A DNA stretch of 64,000 nucleotides from Limosilactobacillus balticus (GTDB lineage Bacteria; Bacillota; Bacilli; Lactobacillales; Lactobacillaceae). The translations under genes were made by a program, and so were the position numbers. The notes below the pieces were generated by a model that saw nothing but the letters and a program-made list of their open reading frames with translations, made no database searches and was not told the origin of the DNA. This document shows positions 18,327-28,182 of the stretch, piece by piece. Within the stretch, counting starts at the first letter, position 1, and the number at the start of each line of letters is the position of its first letter. Where the stretch lies: assembly GCF_014145615.1 (NCBI RefSeq), contig NZ_JACIVH010000074.1, positions 62,001 to 126,000 of the forward strand, read 5' to 3'.

Positions 18327-19834
18327 TACTTCATCCCTCCTTTATTAGTTGAGCTTGCTATATCCTCGCTATCAAGTCGAATATGAATTCCATTGCCACT
18401 TGTAACAAAGAACGTAAGGAATAAACCGATGAGTGAGAAGACAATTGCAAACCAGAATGCCGCATGGTAACCCATCAAGGTCGCATCAAACATCTTTGCT
18501 TTATATTGCAATGGGGATTGTGTAAGGAGTGAATGAGCAGGTCGGTTACTGTTAGTAACATTTGTCAAAACAGAGATCATGATCGCTGTTCCCACAGAGG
18601 TAGCAACCTGACGAATAGTGTTGTTAACAGCCGTACCATGGGAAATTAAATTGTAAGGAAGAGAATTCATTCCGGCGGTTGTAACTGGCATCATTACCAT
18701 TGAAATACCAAACATCCGGACTGCATATAGGAAGACAATATAAATGGTTGGAGTATCACGAGTAATAAAGGCAAAAGGAATTGTCCCAACTGTTAAAATA
18801 AACATTCCCGTAAAAGCTAAACGTTTAGCACCATGACGGTCAAATAAATTCCCAGTAATTGGACTCATGATTCCCATGAAAAGAGCCCCAAATAAGAGGG
18901 TAAGGCCTGAATGGAAGGCGGACATTCCATGAATAATTTGAAGGTAAAGAGGAATAACGAATTCTACCCCAACCATTGCCATCATTACAATTGAACTAAG
19001 GATAGTTGCGAGGGAGAATTCTTTGCTTTCAAAGACCTTGAATTCAAGGAATGGATCGTCTAACTTGTTTTGACGTACGATTAGAACTACAACTAAAATC
19101 ACCCCAATGATAATGGTTGAAAGGACAACTGGATCCGTCCAACCATTGTCACCGACACTTGAGAATCCATAAAGCATGCTTCCAAAGCCTAATGTTGAAA
19201 TACCAACAGAAAGCCAGTCAAGGTGCGGTTTTTTATTAGGAATAACATTCTTAACTGCAAAAAAACTAACAATGATGACTAAAGCAGTGATTGGGGCAAT
19301 CATTCCGAAAAGCCACCGCCAGCTATAACTGTCAATAACCCATCCAGATAGAGTAGGACCAATTGCTGGTGCTAATCCAATAACTAAGCCGTTCACTCCC
19401 ATTGCAGCCCCACGCTTTTCAGGAGGATAAACAGTCAGCATGATGTTCTGCATTAGGGGCATGTTGATTCCTACTCCTACTGCTTGGATAAGACGACCGG
19501 CTAATAGAACGGCAAATGATGGAGCGATCCACGCTAGAATTGTTCCAACTTCAAAGGTTGACATAGCGATAATGAAAAGACTCTTAGTATTAAATCGACT
19601 TGTTAAGTAGGCGCTTACGGGGATCATAATCCCATTAACCATTAAGAAGCCGGTAGTTAACCACTGAACGGTGGCAGTACTAATATTAAAAGCATCCATT
19701 AATGCTGGAAAGGCTGTTGAAAGAATAGTTTGGTTTAAAATGGTACAAAAAGCTCCAATTAATAAGACAAAGATCATTAAGGAACGATTATAAGTTTGTC
19801 CATTAATATCAACAGGTTGTTGCTCTTGATTCAC
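18326..19834 (-). CDS. MFS multidrug transporter, DHA2 family (LmrB-like)
   Basis: A 502-residue 14-TM major facilitator. ILNQTILSTAFPALMDAF is the DHA2 N-terminal motif, LAGRLIQAVGVGINMPLMQ is motif B and GLAPAIGPTLSGWVID is the antiporter motif C. It should export drugs or other amphiphiles using the proton gradient. The next gene (DUF4811) starts on its last base. A MerR regulator is divergent 132 bases upstream and is the likely regulator. AGGAGG precedes the start. Confidence 0.92.
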   Translation of the reverse strand: MNQEQQPVDINGQTYNRSLMIFVLLIGAFCTILNQTILSTAFPALMDAFNISTATVQWLTTGFLMVNGIMIPVSAYLTSRFNTKSLFIIAMSTFEVGTILAWIAPSFAVLLAGRLIQAVGVGINMPLMQNIMLTVYPPEKRGAAMGVNGLVIGLAPAIGPTLSGWVIDSYSWRWLFGMIAPITALVIIVSFFAVKNVIPNKKPHLDWLSVGISTLGFGSMLYGFSSVGDNGWTDPVVLSTIIIGVILVVVLIVRQNKLDDPFLEFKVFESKEFSLATILSSIVMMAMVGVEFVIPLYLQIIHGMSAFHSGLTLLFGALFMGIMSPITGNLFDRHGAKRLAFTGMFILTVGTIPFAFITRDTPTIYIVFLYAVRMFGISMVMMPVTTAGMNSLPYNLISHGTAVNNTIRQVATSVGTAIMISVLTNVTNSNRPAHSLLTQSPLQYKAKMFDATLMGYHAAFWFAIVFSLIGLFLTFFVTSGNGIHIRLDSEDIASSTNKGGMK

Positions 19835-19966
19835 TAATAGAATCCTCCTTTACATTTTTACAATGTGAAAAATGATAATACTATTTGATATCTTTGTCAA
19901 ATAATTTGACAAAGATATCGGATTTTTGGTAATTTATGATTAAAATATACACTTTGGAGGAAAATA

Positions 19967-20413
19967 ATGGATCCGCTTTCTGAAAAAATTAGAAAAATGA
20001 TCGCTAGCAAACAATTAAAGATTAGTATGAGTGAAGTGGCACGTGTAACTGGTGTTTCCACTAGTCAACTAAGATACTGGGAGAAAAAGGGGTATATTAA
20101 ATCTGAACAAGATGAGCAGAATAAAAATCACTATTTTAGTTTTCCAACAATTTTTCAAGTATTAACGATTAAAGTATTTTTGGACCAAGGTTTTACTTTA
20201 GCAATGGCTGTAAAGAAGGAGCGTAAACGGCGCGAACTTCATAAGATTTTTACCTGTTTTATTACTGATGGCATCAAAGAAGTAGAGCAAACCGGGGAAG
20301 ATAGTGGAGAAGTTAAGCTTGGACCATTAGCTGAAGATTCCACAAAAGAAGTATATGCAGTAATTAATGGTGATAAGACCAGTCTTCGCATTCGAGATTA
20401 CAAAGAAAATTAA
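19967..20413 (+). CDS. MerR-family transcriptional regulator
   Basis: A 148-residue protein with a MerR-type winged helix: ISMSEVARVTGVSTSQLRYWEKKGYI at about residues 19-44 and the second wing region FPTIFQVLTIKVFLDQGFTLAMAV. The C-terminal part is short and has no recognisable metal site. It is divergent from the MFS/DUF4811 pair, so drug-dependent control of that pair is likely. GGAGG lies before ATG 19967. Confidence 0.88.
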   Translation: MDPLSEKIRKMIASKQLKISMSEVARVTGVSTSQLRYWEKKGYIKSEQDEQNKNHYFSFPTIFQVLTIKVFLDQGFTLAMAVKKERKRRELHKIFTCFITDGIKEVEQTGEDSGEVKLGPLAEDSTKEVYAVINGDKTSLRIRDYKEN

Positions 20414-20492
20414 CGGATAGTAAACTTTGTGTTATGGTTAAATTGTAAAAGATAACCAAAGTAAATTAATAGTAAGAAAGGAACGATAATAA

Positions 20493-20840
20493 TTGGCTGC
20501 ATCAGGTTTGAGCTATAGTGAATTAAGTACAGATGCTAAGGAAGTGGCACTTAATTCCTTTATTAATTTTTATGTTGATCAATATCGCAAAGGTAGTTTA
20601 GAGATTCTCAGTTCACAAGTATCTAATGAACTAATGGCTACGATTAATCAAATCTTGCGTGATAATGATTTTATGGGGCATCAAGAATTGGTTAATGTAA
20701 GTACGCGGCTAAGTAAGCCAGCTTATCAAAAAATTTTAACCGCGTTGCCCAATGTTAAATTTCAAGAAGACGGGGAACCAGTTATTGACTGGATGAAGGC
20801 CTGGGAACAAAAAGAGGAACGGTTACCAGAAGAAGATTAG
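20493..20840 (+). CDS. Conserved hypothetical protein, 115 aa
   Basis: A small acidic, probably cytosolic protein with no membrane segment and no motif I recognise. It starts with TTG 20493 after GAAAGGAACG. Predicted helices cover most of it, and the tail is rich in Glu. It lies in the same direction between the MerR gene (79 bp gap) and RNase J, but a terminator at 20879 separates it from RNase J. Its function is unknown. Confidence 0.65.
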   Translation: MAASGLSYSELSTDAKEVALNSFINFYVDQYRKGSLEILSSQVSNELMATINQILRDNDFMGHQELVNVSTRLSKPAYQKILTALPNVKFQEDGEPVIDWMKAWEQKEERLPEED

Positions 20841-20878
20841 TCAAGTAATCAATGGGAAATAACCTTATTATTAAATTA

Positions 20879-20921
20879 AGAAGGTGGAGTAAAGATAAAT
20901 ACTTTCTCCCACCTTCTTTTT
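20879..20921 (+). terminator. Rho-independent terminator
   Basis: GAAGGTGGAGTAAAG pairs with CTTTCTCCCACCTTC (one bulge), followed by TTTTTT. Confidence 0.88.
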
Positions 20922-21127
20922 TAATCAAAGAATTAGGCAATTACTACCTTCAATTTTGTAGATGTGGTAAAATAATAGTTAGTTTTACGTACGGATTAAA
21001 TAATTAAGATTAAGTGCCAATAATAAAATTAATATCAATAACCGACCTTGTTAGAACAAAGCGGTTCTTTTGGCTTACTTAAATTCCGTTAATTAACATG
21101 ATAAAAATCTATAAAAGGAAAGGTATT

Positions 21128-22984
21128 ATGACAAAATTAAAGATTAAAAACAATGAAGTTGCCTTTTACGCCATGGGTGGTCTTGGTGAAATTGGTAAAA
21201 ATATGTATTGTGTACAATTCCAAGATGAAATTATTGTTATTGACTGTGGAGTTTTATTCCCGGAAGATGAATTGCTAGGGGTAGATTACGTAATTCAAAA
21301 TTATGATTATCTCATTGAAAATAAAGATAAGATTAAGGGAATCTTTATTACTCACGGTCATGAAGACCACATTGGAGGATTACCATTCTTCTTACAAAAG
21401 GTCAATGCGCCTATTTATGCAGGGCCTTTTGCAATGTCATTAATTAAGGGCAAGTTAGAAGAAAAACACTTGCTAAGAAATGCAGAATTGCATGAAATTA
21501 ATGAATTCGATGAAGTTCATTTTAAGAAGTTGTGGGTGAGCTTCTTCAGAACGACCCACTCAATTCCTGATACATTGGGCGTGGCCGTTCATACTCCTCA
21601 AGGAACAATTGTCCAGACTGGTGACTTTAAGTTTGATTTAACGCCAGTTGGTAATTTACCAGGTCCTAATCTTCAACAGATGGCTAAGTTAGGGGACGAT
21701 GGTGTTCTCCTTTTAACATCAGATAGTACAAACGCTGAACGACCAGAATTTACAAAGTCTGAACGTTGGGTTGATATCCATATTCGTCGGATCTTTGAAC
21801 GAATTAAGGGCCGAATTATCTTTGCTTCATTTGCATCTAATGTTTATCGTTTGCGTGAAGCATCCGATGCTGCGCTTGCGCAAGGACGAAAGATTGCGGT
21901 CTTTGGTCGTAGTATGGAGAATGCAATCACTGCTGGTCAAGAATTAGGCTACCTTAATATTCCGAAAGATTCCCTTATTGACCAAAATGAAATTAATAAT
22001 TACCCACCGGAAAAAGTATTGATCATGTGTACTGGATCGCAGGGTGAACCAATGGCAGCCCTTAGTCGAATTGCTAATGGTACTCACCGCCAAATTACTA
22101 TTCAGCCAGAAGATACAGTTGTCTTTTCTAGTAACCCAATTCCAGGAAATACCACTAGTGTTAATGCTCTTATCAATAAGCTTGAAGAAAGCGGGGCTAA
22201 CGTAATTCACGGATATGTTAATAATATCCATACATCAGGACACGGTGGTCAAGTTGATGAAGAATTTATGCTACGTTTAATGAAGCCTAAGTTCTTTGCT
22301 CCTGTTCACGGTGAATACCGAATGCAAAAGATTCACACTAAGTTAGCTGAAATGACTGGCGTGCCAAAGGAAAATAGTTTTGTTCTTGCCAATGGGGATG
22401 TTTTAGCTTTAACGAAGGATTCTTGCCGAGTAGCAGACCATATTGATAGTGTTAGCGATGTTTATATTGATGGTCGTGATGCTGGAGATACAGTTGGGAA
22501 CCCCGAAATTCGCGAACGGCGCTTACTTTCGGAAGAAGGAGTCGTAACAGCGATTGCAGTTGTCGACTTAAAGGATTACCAAATTGTTGCTGGTCCTGAT
22601 ATTGTATCTCGTGGCTTTGTTTATATGCATGAGTCACAAGAACTGATTAAGGCAGCTAATCATGAAGTATTCTGGGCAATCCTTAATACCTTTAAAAATC
22701 ACAAACACGTTGATCAACGAGTATTGAACCGGACAATTATCAGTCGTTTGCAAAAATTACTTTATGATCGCACCGGTCGTCGTCCAGTGATTATTCCGAT
22801 GGTGACAATCTTAAATGGTAATAATCGTTCAGAAAATCAACACTATCGTCGACCAAACAACAAGAATAATCAAGCACATAAAAACGAACGACAAAATAAT
22901 CATTCCCACCGGAACTCTCAACAACATTTTAAAAAGAAGAATGTTAAGGAGAAGCAGCCAGTCACAAGTGGAGATGCAAAATAA
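21128..22984 (+). CDS. rnj: Ribonuclease J
   Basis: A 618-residue metallo-beta-lactamase/beta-CASP ribonuclease for mRNA decay and rRNA maturation. The zinc motif HGHEDHIGG (about residues 72-80) and the later HSIPD, GDFKFD, GSQGEP and HTSGHGG motifs are all intact, so it should be catalytic. The start is ATG 21128 behind AAAGGAAAGG, not the in-frame ATG at 21098. After about residue 563 it carries an unusual tail of some 55 residues rich in Asn, His, Lys and Gln. Whether this is the RNase J1 or J2 paralogue cannot be decided from the window; the catalytic motif is J1-like. Confidence 0.93.
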   Translation: MTKLKIKNNEVAFYAMGGLGEIGKNMYCVQFQDEIIVIDCGVLFPEDELLGVDYVIQNYDYLIENKDKIKGIFITHGHEDHIGGLPFFLQKVNAPIYAGPFAMSLIKGKLEEKHLLRNAELHEINEFDEVHFKKLWVSFFRTTHSIPDTLGVAVHTPQGTIVQTGDFKFDLTPVGNLPGPNLQQMAKLGDDGVLLLTSDSTNAERPEFTKSERWVDIHIRRIFERIKGRIIFASFASNVYRLREASDAALAQGRKIAVFGRSMENAITAGQELGYLNIPKDSLIDQNEINNYPPEKVLIMCTGSQGEPMAALSRIANGTHRQITIQPEDTVVFSSNPIPGNTTSVNALINKLEESGANVIHGYVNNIHTSGHGGQVDEEFMLRLMKPKFFAPVHGEYRMQKIHTKLAEMTGVPKENSFVLANGDVLALTKDSCRVADHIDSVSDVYIDGRDAGDTVGNPEIRERRLLSEEGVVTAIAVVDLKDYQIVAGPDIVSRGFVYMHESQELIKAANHEVFWAILNTFKNHKHVDQRVLNRTIISRLQKLLYDRTGRRPVIIPMVTILNGNNRSENQHYRRPNNKNNQAHKNERQNNHSHRNSQQHFKKKNVKEKQPVTSGDAK

Positions 22985-22987
22985 ACT

Positions 22988-23030
22988 ACAAAAGAACTTG
23001 CGATTTTTTTGCTTGCAAGTTCTTTTGTGG
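22988..23030 (+). terminator. Hairpin after RNase J
   Basis: ACAAAAGAACTTGC pairs with GCAAGTTCTTTTGT around a T-rich loop; the tail is GGTTT, so termination is probable but not classic. Confidence 0.6.
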
Positions 23031-23130
23031 TTTAAACTAAAAAAGAAGATTTGTTCTTAAAACTAGGGAGATTGTTTGGTATGATCATACTTAGCAATTA
23101 TTTTATATTTCCCAGAGAGGGTGAGGAAAA

Positions 23131-24318
23131 ATGACCGGAAACGATTATTTAAGGATCTGGTACCGGGTTCAAATTGGGGCGACCTTGGTCATTTTAGCAA
23201 TGATGATGATTCGTAATTACGAATTTAATCGCCAGACGGTTGCACTGGCATTATTGATCATGGTTATTATCTTAGGAATTGGTTTAGTCTTTGAACTCTT
23301 ACCTAATGTGCCTTTGTTGGTTAAAAAATTAAATGCATGGCTACAAGTAATTACCCAGCCGATAATTTTAGTATTTGCTTGGGATGTAATGGTGCGAGAA
23401 ATTATTGTTTTATTACATTTACCATCCCGAGGCGTTGTAACAATGATGATTTTTTATTACTTTATTATGTTTGCGCCATTCGCAAGCGTAATTGGTGAAC
23501 TCATGCATTGGAGCATTGAACGACTAATCTTTATCGCTTGGTTAGCTCAGGTGGTCTTTACACCATTGATTGCCTTGCCAACAGACCTGGTTGATAATCA
23601 CTTCTTATTATTAGCATTATCTACTGGGGCAGTTGGTGCAGTTGCCTTCTTTATTCTTACGACAACAGTAATGCGGACATGGCACTTATCATGGCCAGGA
23701 TTAAAACCACATTGGAGTGGTGATTTTAATTGGTTGATATTTGCAGGATTAGTTGTTGTTGATGTCATCTTTACAGTTCTAAATACGGGAGAAATGCCAA
23801 GTCTTCATCGTGCTAATTGGGATTTTACCCTTTCCGCATTTGAGGCCGCAGTAATGGAAGAGACCTTGTTCCGTTTCGCTATCCTTGGCATCTTGTTCTA
23901 TGCTTGGCGCAATGTCAAACAACGACTTCCGTTAGCACTAGTAACTAGCTCAATTTTATTTGGAGTTGTTCATCTTACTAACTATGGGCCTCAAGAATGG
24001 TCGATGACTGTTTTACAAGCAGTTAGCGCAGCAGGAATTGGACTATTTTTTGCAACCGTTTATGTTTATACTGGTCAATTATGGCTAGCAATGGTAATGC
24101 ACTTCCTATTAGACTGGACAGCATTTATCGCTTCTGATTCAACATTGATGACTGGAAAAGTAACAGTTCAAGATTGGATTGGGACAGGAATTGAATTAAT
24201 AGTATTTATTGGGATCGCCGTTTGGATGATGTTTGGACAACGCCGTCAAGTGATGGAACGGCATGTTAATCGCTTAACGGGAGAGCATCAACGGTTTGAC
24301 TTTATGATTCAGTATTAA
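23131..24318 (+). CDS. CPBP (CAAX/Abi) family intramembrane metalloprotease
   Basis: A 395-residue multi-spanning protein. The C-terminal half holds the CPBP motifs: EETLFR (paired glutamates, around residue 247), FGVVHLTNYG (histidine) and MVMHFLLDW (second histidine). These form the proposed metal site of Rce1-like intramembrane proteases. The N-terminal half is a further set of about five hydrophobic helices. Such proteins in lactobacilli are linked to bacteriocin self-immunity or prenyl-type processing, but no bacteriocin gene is next to it, so the role is open. Confidence 0.85.
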   Translation: MTGNDYLRIWYRVQIGATLVILAMMMIRNYEFNRQTVALALLIMVIILGIGLVFELLPNVPLLVKKLNAWLQVITQPIILVFAWDVMVREIIVLLHLPSRGVVTMMIFYYFIMFAPFASVIGELMHWSIERLIFIAWLAQVVFTPLIALPTDLVDNHFLLLALSTGAVGAVAFFILTTTVMRTWHLSWPGLKPHWSGDFNWLIFAGLVVVDVIFTVLNTGEMPSLHRANWDFTLSAFEAAVMEETLFRFAILGILFYAWRNVKQRLPLALVTSSILFGVVHLTNYGPQEWSMTVLQAVSAAGIGLFFATVYVYTGQLWLAMVMHFLLDWTAFIASDSTLMTGKVTVQDWIGTGIELIVFIGIAVWMMFGQRRQVMERHVNRLTGEHQRFDFMIQY

Positions 24319-24319
24319 A

Positions 24320-24362
24320 TAATGGCGAGATTAGAAAAATTTTCTAGTCTCGCCATTATTAA
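24320..24362. terminator. Bidirectional terminator
   Basis: AATAATGGCGAGA and TCTCGCCATTATT form a long stem between the convergent protease and ABC permease genes. Confidence 0.88.
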
Positions 24363-24365
24363 TAC

Positions 24366-25019
24366 TTAGGCAATGTGTTTATGCAAATAACGTGCAAATA
24401 ATGATAATGAGTAGCAGACAATAAAGTATAAGACCGCTAAAGCAATAAACATCGGAATAATATAATTTGTGTTTTGTCCATAAATGATTTGAGCATGGTA
24501 CATTAACTCTGGCAAGACAATAATTGTTGCTAGTGATGTATCCTTAACCAATGAAATGAACTGACTAACGAGGGCCGGCATCATATTCTTAATTGCTTGT
24601 GGTAAGACGATAATTCGTAATGCTTGCCACTTAGTCAATCCGTTAGCTAATGCTCCTTCCGTTTGACCATAATCAATCGAATTTATCCCTGAGCGAACAA
24701 TTTCGGCAACCATTGCCGATTCAAAAATTGAAAGGGCCATAATTGCGGCCGGAATAATTTCTGGTTTTATTCCGATATTGGGGAGACCAAAGTAGGTGAA
24801 AAAAATTATTAGCAGGAGGGGAAGATTACGGATGATATCGATAACGAATCCTACAATTGCTGATAGGTATTTGATGTTCGCGTAACGAATAATTCCGAGA
24901 AAAGTTCCCAAAATAAAGCTGATTATAATTGAAATTACGGAAACTTCAATTGTAATCCAAAGCCCTTCTAGGAGGAAACGGATATTAATCCATGAATAAG
25001 CGTCAATAAAGTTTTGCAT
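24366..25019 (-). CDS. Polar amino-acid ABC transporter permease (second)
   Basis: A 217-residue permease of the His/Glu/Gln/Arg/opine family with about five hydrophobic segments. The EAA loop reads EGALANGLTKWQALRIIVLPQAIKNMMPALVSQF. It is the last gene of a four-gene importer operon (ATPase, binding protein, permease, permease) and lies 12 bases after the other permease, with which it would form the membrane heterodimer. Confidence 0.93.
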   Translation of the reverse strand: MQNFIDAYSWINIRFLLEGLWITIEVSVISIIISFILGTFLGIIRYANIKYLSAIVGFVIDIIRNLPLLLIIFFTYFGLPNIGIKPEIIPAAIMALSIFESAMVAEIVRSGINSIDYGQTEGALANGLTKWQALRIIVLPQAIKNMMPALVSQFISLVKDTSLATIIVLPELMYHAQIIYGQNTNYIIPMFIALAVLYFIVCYSLSLFARYLHKHIA

Positions 25020-25031
25020 TGATCATCCCTC

Positions 25032-25670
25032 CTAGGCTAATTTCTTTTCAAGGTGTCGCATATAATAACTCAACGGAAGTGTAATGATGAGGTACATAAT
25101 ACCGACAATAAAATAAGTGGGCATCGTTGCTAATGTATCATTTGCAATTAAATTTCCTTGATACATTAAATCGAAACCAGCAACGAAGGCAAGAACTGAA
25201 GAATTCTTAACTAGATTAATAAATTGATTGCCAAGTGGCGGAATAACTACTCGAAAAGCTTGAGGGAGAATGATATACCGCATTGCTTGACTATAAGTTA
25301 GTCCATTAGCCAAAGCACCTTCCATTTGTCCGGGATCGATTGAATTAATTCCAGCACGCACAGTTTCAGCAATGAAGGCAGAAGTATAGAGGGTAAGACC
25401 GATAGTTCCAGCAGTAAATCCATTAATTTTAACAATATACATTGGGATAATAAGGAAAAAGGCCATTGTGATAACTAATAGAGGAATATTTCGAAAGACC
25501 TCGACATAAACCTGACCAATGATTTTTAAAACCCGATGTTGAGAAATTTCAAGAAGAGCAAAAAAAGTTCCAATAATAAGGCTCCCAATTAATGCGATAA
25601 GGCTACATAGAATAGTATTCCAGAGGCCAGTTAAAAGGGGATGCCACTCATTTATAATTAAATTTAACAT
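25032..25670 (-). CDS. Polar amino-acid ABC transporter permease (first)
   Basis: A 212-residue permease. The EAA motif EGALANGLTYSQAMRYIILPQAFRVVIPPLGNQF is clear and closely parallels that of the next permease. Its ATG overlaps the stop of the binding-protein gene by one base (shared A at 25670), pointing to translational coupling. Confidence 0.93.
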   Translation of the reverse strand: MLNLIINEWHPLLTGLWNTILCSLIALIGSLIIGTFFALLEISQHRVLKIIGQVYVEVFRNIPLLVITMAFFLIIPMYIVKINGFTAGTIGLTLYTSAFIAETVRAGINSIDPGQMEGALANGLTYSQAMRYIILPQAFRVVIPPLGNQFINLVKNSSVLAFVAGFDLMYQGNLIANDTLATMPTYFIVGIMYLIITLPLSYYMRHLEKKLA

Positions 25671-26500
25671 TAGCGTTTCATCTCCTGATAATTAAATCCT
25701 TTAACGTTACCAAACCATTTGAGAAGAAGCCGGTTATAAGTGCCGTCTTTTTCAACTTCTTTTAATGCCCAATTTAATTTATTACGGAAACGCGTTTGAT
25801 TTTTATTGACAGCGATGCCATAAGGTTCTTTAGTAAAATTACCACCGACAACTTCATAGCCAGGATTTTCAGCTGCCATCCCGTAGAGAATCCCGTTATC
25901 AGTGGTAAGGGCATCCCCTTGTTTGGATTTAAGGGCAGTCATAGCTTGAGCGTAGTCAGACAATTGGAGAACACGCGCTTTAGGAGCAAACTTCGCAACG
26001 TTTTTAACTGAATTTGATCCAGAAACACCCAGAATAACAGCGCCACGCCGATTTAAATCGCTGATATTTTTAATTGGGCTCCCCTTCCTAACAAGGAGAG
26101 ATTGCCCGGCATCAAAGTAAGAATGGGTAAAATCAACTTGCTTTGCTCGTTCAGGAGTGATTGTCATGGTTGCCATAATTGCATCAATATTCCCATTTTT
26201 TAATAGAGGTACCCGGGTTCCACTAGTCACAGGAACAAAGATCGGTTTTCCTTGTGGTCCCAGAATTTTTTTGGTAAGAGCTGTTGCAAGGTCAATTTCA
26301 AACCCTTCTAATTTTCCTGTCTTAATATTTTCCAGCCCAAATAGACGAGTATCTGCTTTAACTCCCCAGGTAATTCGTTGACTATGCATATCCTCAGTTA
26401 GGACATCTTTTTTTGCAATTGAGGTTCCACAGGCAGAAAGGGTAAGAAGAGTAACAAAGAGGAGGGCGCTAAGACTAATTAATCGCCAATACTTTTTCAT
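25670..26500 (-). CDS. Polar amino-acid ABC transporter substrate-binding lipoprotein
   Basis: A 276-residue solute-binding protein (family 3). The signal peptide ends in the lipobox LSAC with Cys24, so it is anchored to the membrane. The mature part has typical blocks FEIDLATALTKKILG, NIDAIMATMTITPERAKQVDFTHSYFDAGQSL and the C-terminal GTYNRLLLKWFG. Glutamine or glutamate is the likely ligand class, but specificity cannot be read directly. Confidence 0.93.
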   Translation of the reverse strand: MKKYWRLISLSALLFVTLLTLSACGTSIAKKDVLTEDMHSQRITWGVKADTRLFGLENIKTGKLEGFEIDLATALTKKILGPQGKPIFVPVTSGTRVPLLKNGNIDAIMATMTITPERAKQVDFTHSYFDAGQSLLVRKGSPIKNISDLNRRGAVILGVSGSNSVKNVAKFAPKARVLQLSDYAQAMTALKSKQGDALTTDNGILYGMAAENPGYEVVGGNFTKEPYGIAVNKNQTRFRNKLNWALKEVEKDGTYNRLLLKWFGNVKGFNYQEMKR

Positions 26501-26512
26501 TGTAATTCCTCC

Positions 26513-27253
26513 TTAATGGCCACTGATCTTACTCATGAATTCGCGAGCACGCTCGGTAGAAGGCTGATCGCCAAAGAATTTTTCGGTTGAATCGTCTTCT
26601 AGGATTCGACCCTCTGCCATAAAAATAACCCGATCAGCAACTGCCCGTGCAAAGCCCATTTCGTGGGTTACCACTAGCATTGTCATGTTGGAGTTTTTAG
26701 CGATATCTTTCATAACGTCTAAAACATCATCAATCATTTCAGGATCAAGAGCACTTGTTGGTTCATCGAATAGGAGGCATTTGGGCTCCATGGCCAGACT
26801 GCGGGCAATAGCGATTCGTTGTTTTTGACCTCCAGATAACTGAGCAGGCATGCTTTCAGCTTTATTTGCAAGACCAACTTTATCAAGCAGTTTCATTGCT
26901 AACTCGCGGTTCTCATCTTCTGGGCGTTTTAATACGATCCGTGGCGCAAGCATGATGTTTTCGATAACGCTCTTATTGTTATATAAATTAAAATGTTGAA
27001 AGACCATCCCGACATCTTTTCTGATTAGATTAACATTAGTCTTCTTATCAGCAAGGTCAAACCCATTAACAATTAACTGACCATCTCTAATTGGATCTAA
27101 TCCATTGATTGTTCGAATCAGGCTACTCTTCCCCGAACCAGATGGCCCGATTAAAACAACCGTTTCGCCAGCATCAATTGTTAAATTAATATCTTTTAAT
27201 GCATGGAATTTACCATAGTATTTTTGCACATTATGAAATTCAATCATTGACAT
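26513..27253 (-). CDS. Polar amino-acid ABC transporter ATP-binding protein (GlnQ-like)
   Basis: A 246-residue ATPase with Walker A GPSGSGKSS, signature LSGGQKQR, Walker B CLLFDEPTSALDPE and the H-loop VTHEMGFA, the form seen in polar amino-acid importers. It is the first gene of the operon. A second in-frame ATG two codons downstream is an equally possible start. Confidence 0.95.
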   Translation of the reverse strand: MSMIEFHNVQKYYGKFHALKDINLTIDAGETVVLIGPSGSGKSSLIRTINGLDPIRDGQLIVNGFDLADKKTNVNLIRKDVGMVFQHFNLYNNKSVIENIMLAPRIVLKRPEDENRELAMKLLDKVGLANKAESMPAQLSGGQKQRIAIARSLAMEPKCLLFDEPTSALDPEMIDDVLDVMKDIAKNSNMTMLVVTHEMGFARAVADRVIFMAEGRILEDDSTEKFFGDQPSTERAREFMSKISGH

Positions 27254-27533
27254 GTGTAGTTAACCCCCATTTCATTTGTATTTATAATAAGCAGTAAACA
27301 TCCCTAATTATATATTTTGTTCTATACTCCGTCAAAATCTGCATTGTGTAATTATTAATTTACTAAAACAATTATAAAATTCTTTAATAAATCACTTTTG
27401 TTTTAGGAAGACCAAAATAATTATTTACAAAATCAAGATAAGTAGTAACATAAGTAGTGAAGAATATGACTTAACGAAGAGGAGCGAGTAATGCTTCACC
27501 GTTAAAGTGTAGAACATAGGGAGGAGAATACTA
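27254..27533. other. 280-bp intergenic region between divergent genes
   Basis: AT-rich region between the ABC operon and the universal stress gene. It must hold promoters for both. A short hairpin GAAG...CTTC occurs at about 27477-27499. A structured leader of the Lactobacillales usp type may exist here, but I cannot confirm one by eye. No gene seen. Confidence 0.4.
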
Positions 27534-28010
27534 ATGTTCGAAATAAAGCCAAAGAAGTTCAAGAAGATCCTCGTTGGTGTTGACGATGCACCAGATGCCC
27601 GTGCCGCTTTCTCATACGCGGTTGATAAGGCGAAACGTGATGGTTCGGAGTTAGGGATTGTATCAATTCTTGAAACTGACCGGGTAAATGTGTATCAAAT
27701 CTTAGATAAGGATTATGTTCATAGTAGTGAGGACGAATTACGTCAGCGGGTAAATGAATATGTCCAAGCAGCGATTGATTATGGTGTTGATCCAGAAAAA
27801 ATTACGGCGATTGTTGATCGTGGTGAACGACCAGCTGAGCGTATTTGTAACCATGTCATCCCTGCATTTCAACCAGATTTGTTAGTTGTTGGTTCGATTG
27901 GTAAGAAAGGAAATCGTAAAGCGGTAGGTTCACAGGCATCTTACATGGCTCGCCACGCCGGAACATCAGTATTTGTAATTCGGACAAACACTGTTCAATC
28001 TTACGAATAG
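27534..28010 (+). CDS. Universal stress protein UspA family
   Basis: A 158-residue Usp with the expected alpha/beta fold. ILVGVDDAPDARAAF is at the N-terminus and the ATP-binding loop VVGSIGKKGNRKAVGSQASY lies near residues 124-143. ATG 27534 has GGGAGGAG upstream. It is monocistronic, followed by a terminator at 28036. Confidence 0.93.
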   Translation: MFEIKPKKFKKILVGVDDAPDARAAFSYAVDKAKRDGSELGIVSILETDRVNVYQILDKDYVHSSEDELRQRVNEYVQAAIDYGVDPEKITAIVDRGERPAERICNHVIPAFQPDLLVVGSIGKKGNRKAVGSQASYMARHAGTSVFVIRTNTVQSYE

Positions 28011-28035
28011 CTAATTTAATTTTTTTGATATTATT

Positions 28036-28066
28036 GCGATAGTTCTGTTCAGAGCTATCGCTTTTT
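28036..28066 (+). terminator. Rho-independent terminator after usp
   Basis: GCGATAG pairs with CTATCGC (extended by further pairs), then TTTTT. Confidence 0.88.
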
Positions 28067-28182
28067 ACATAAGAATATAATTTTTAATAATTCTAATATA
28101 GAATTTAATTTAGTAATTATTTAGTTGTTTTTGTTTATCTCTATGTTATAATGATTCTAAACTAAAAGGGGAGAGGGTAAAT

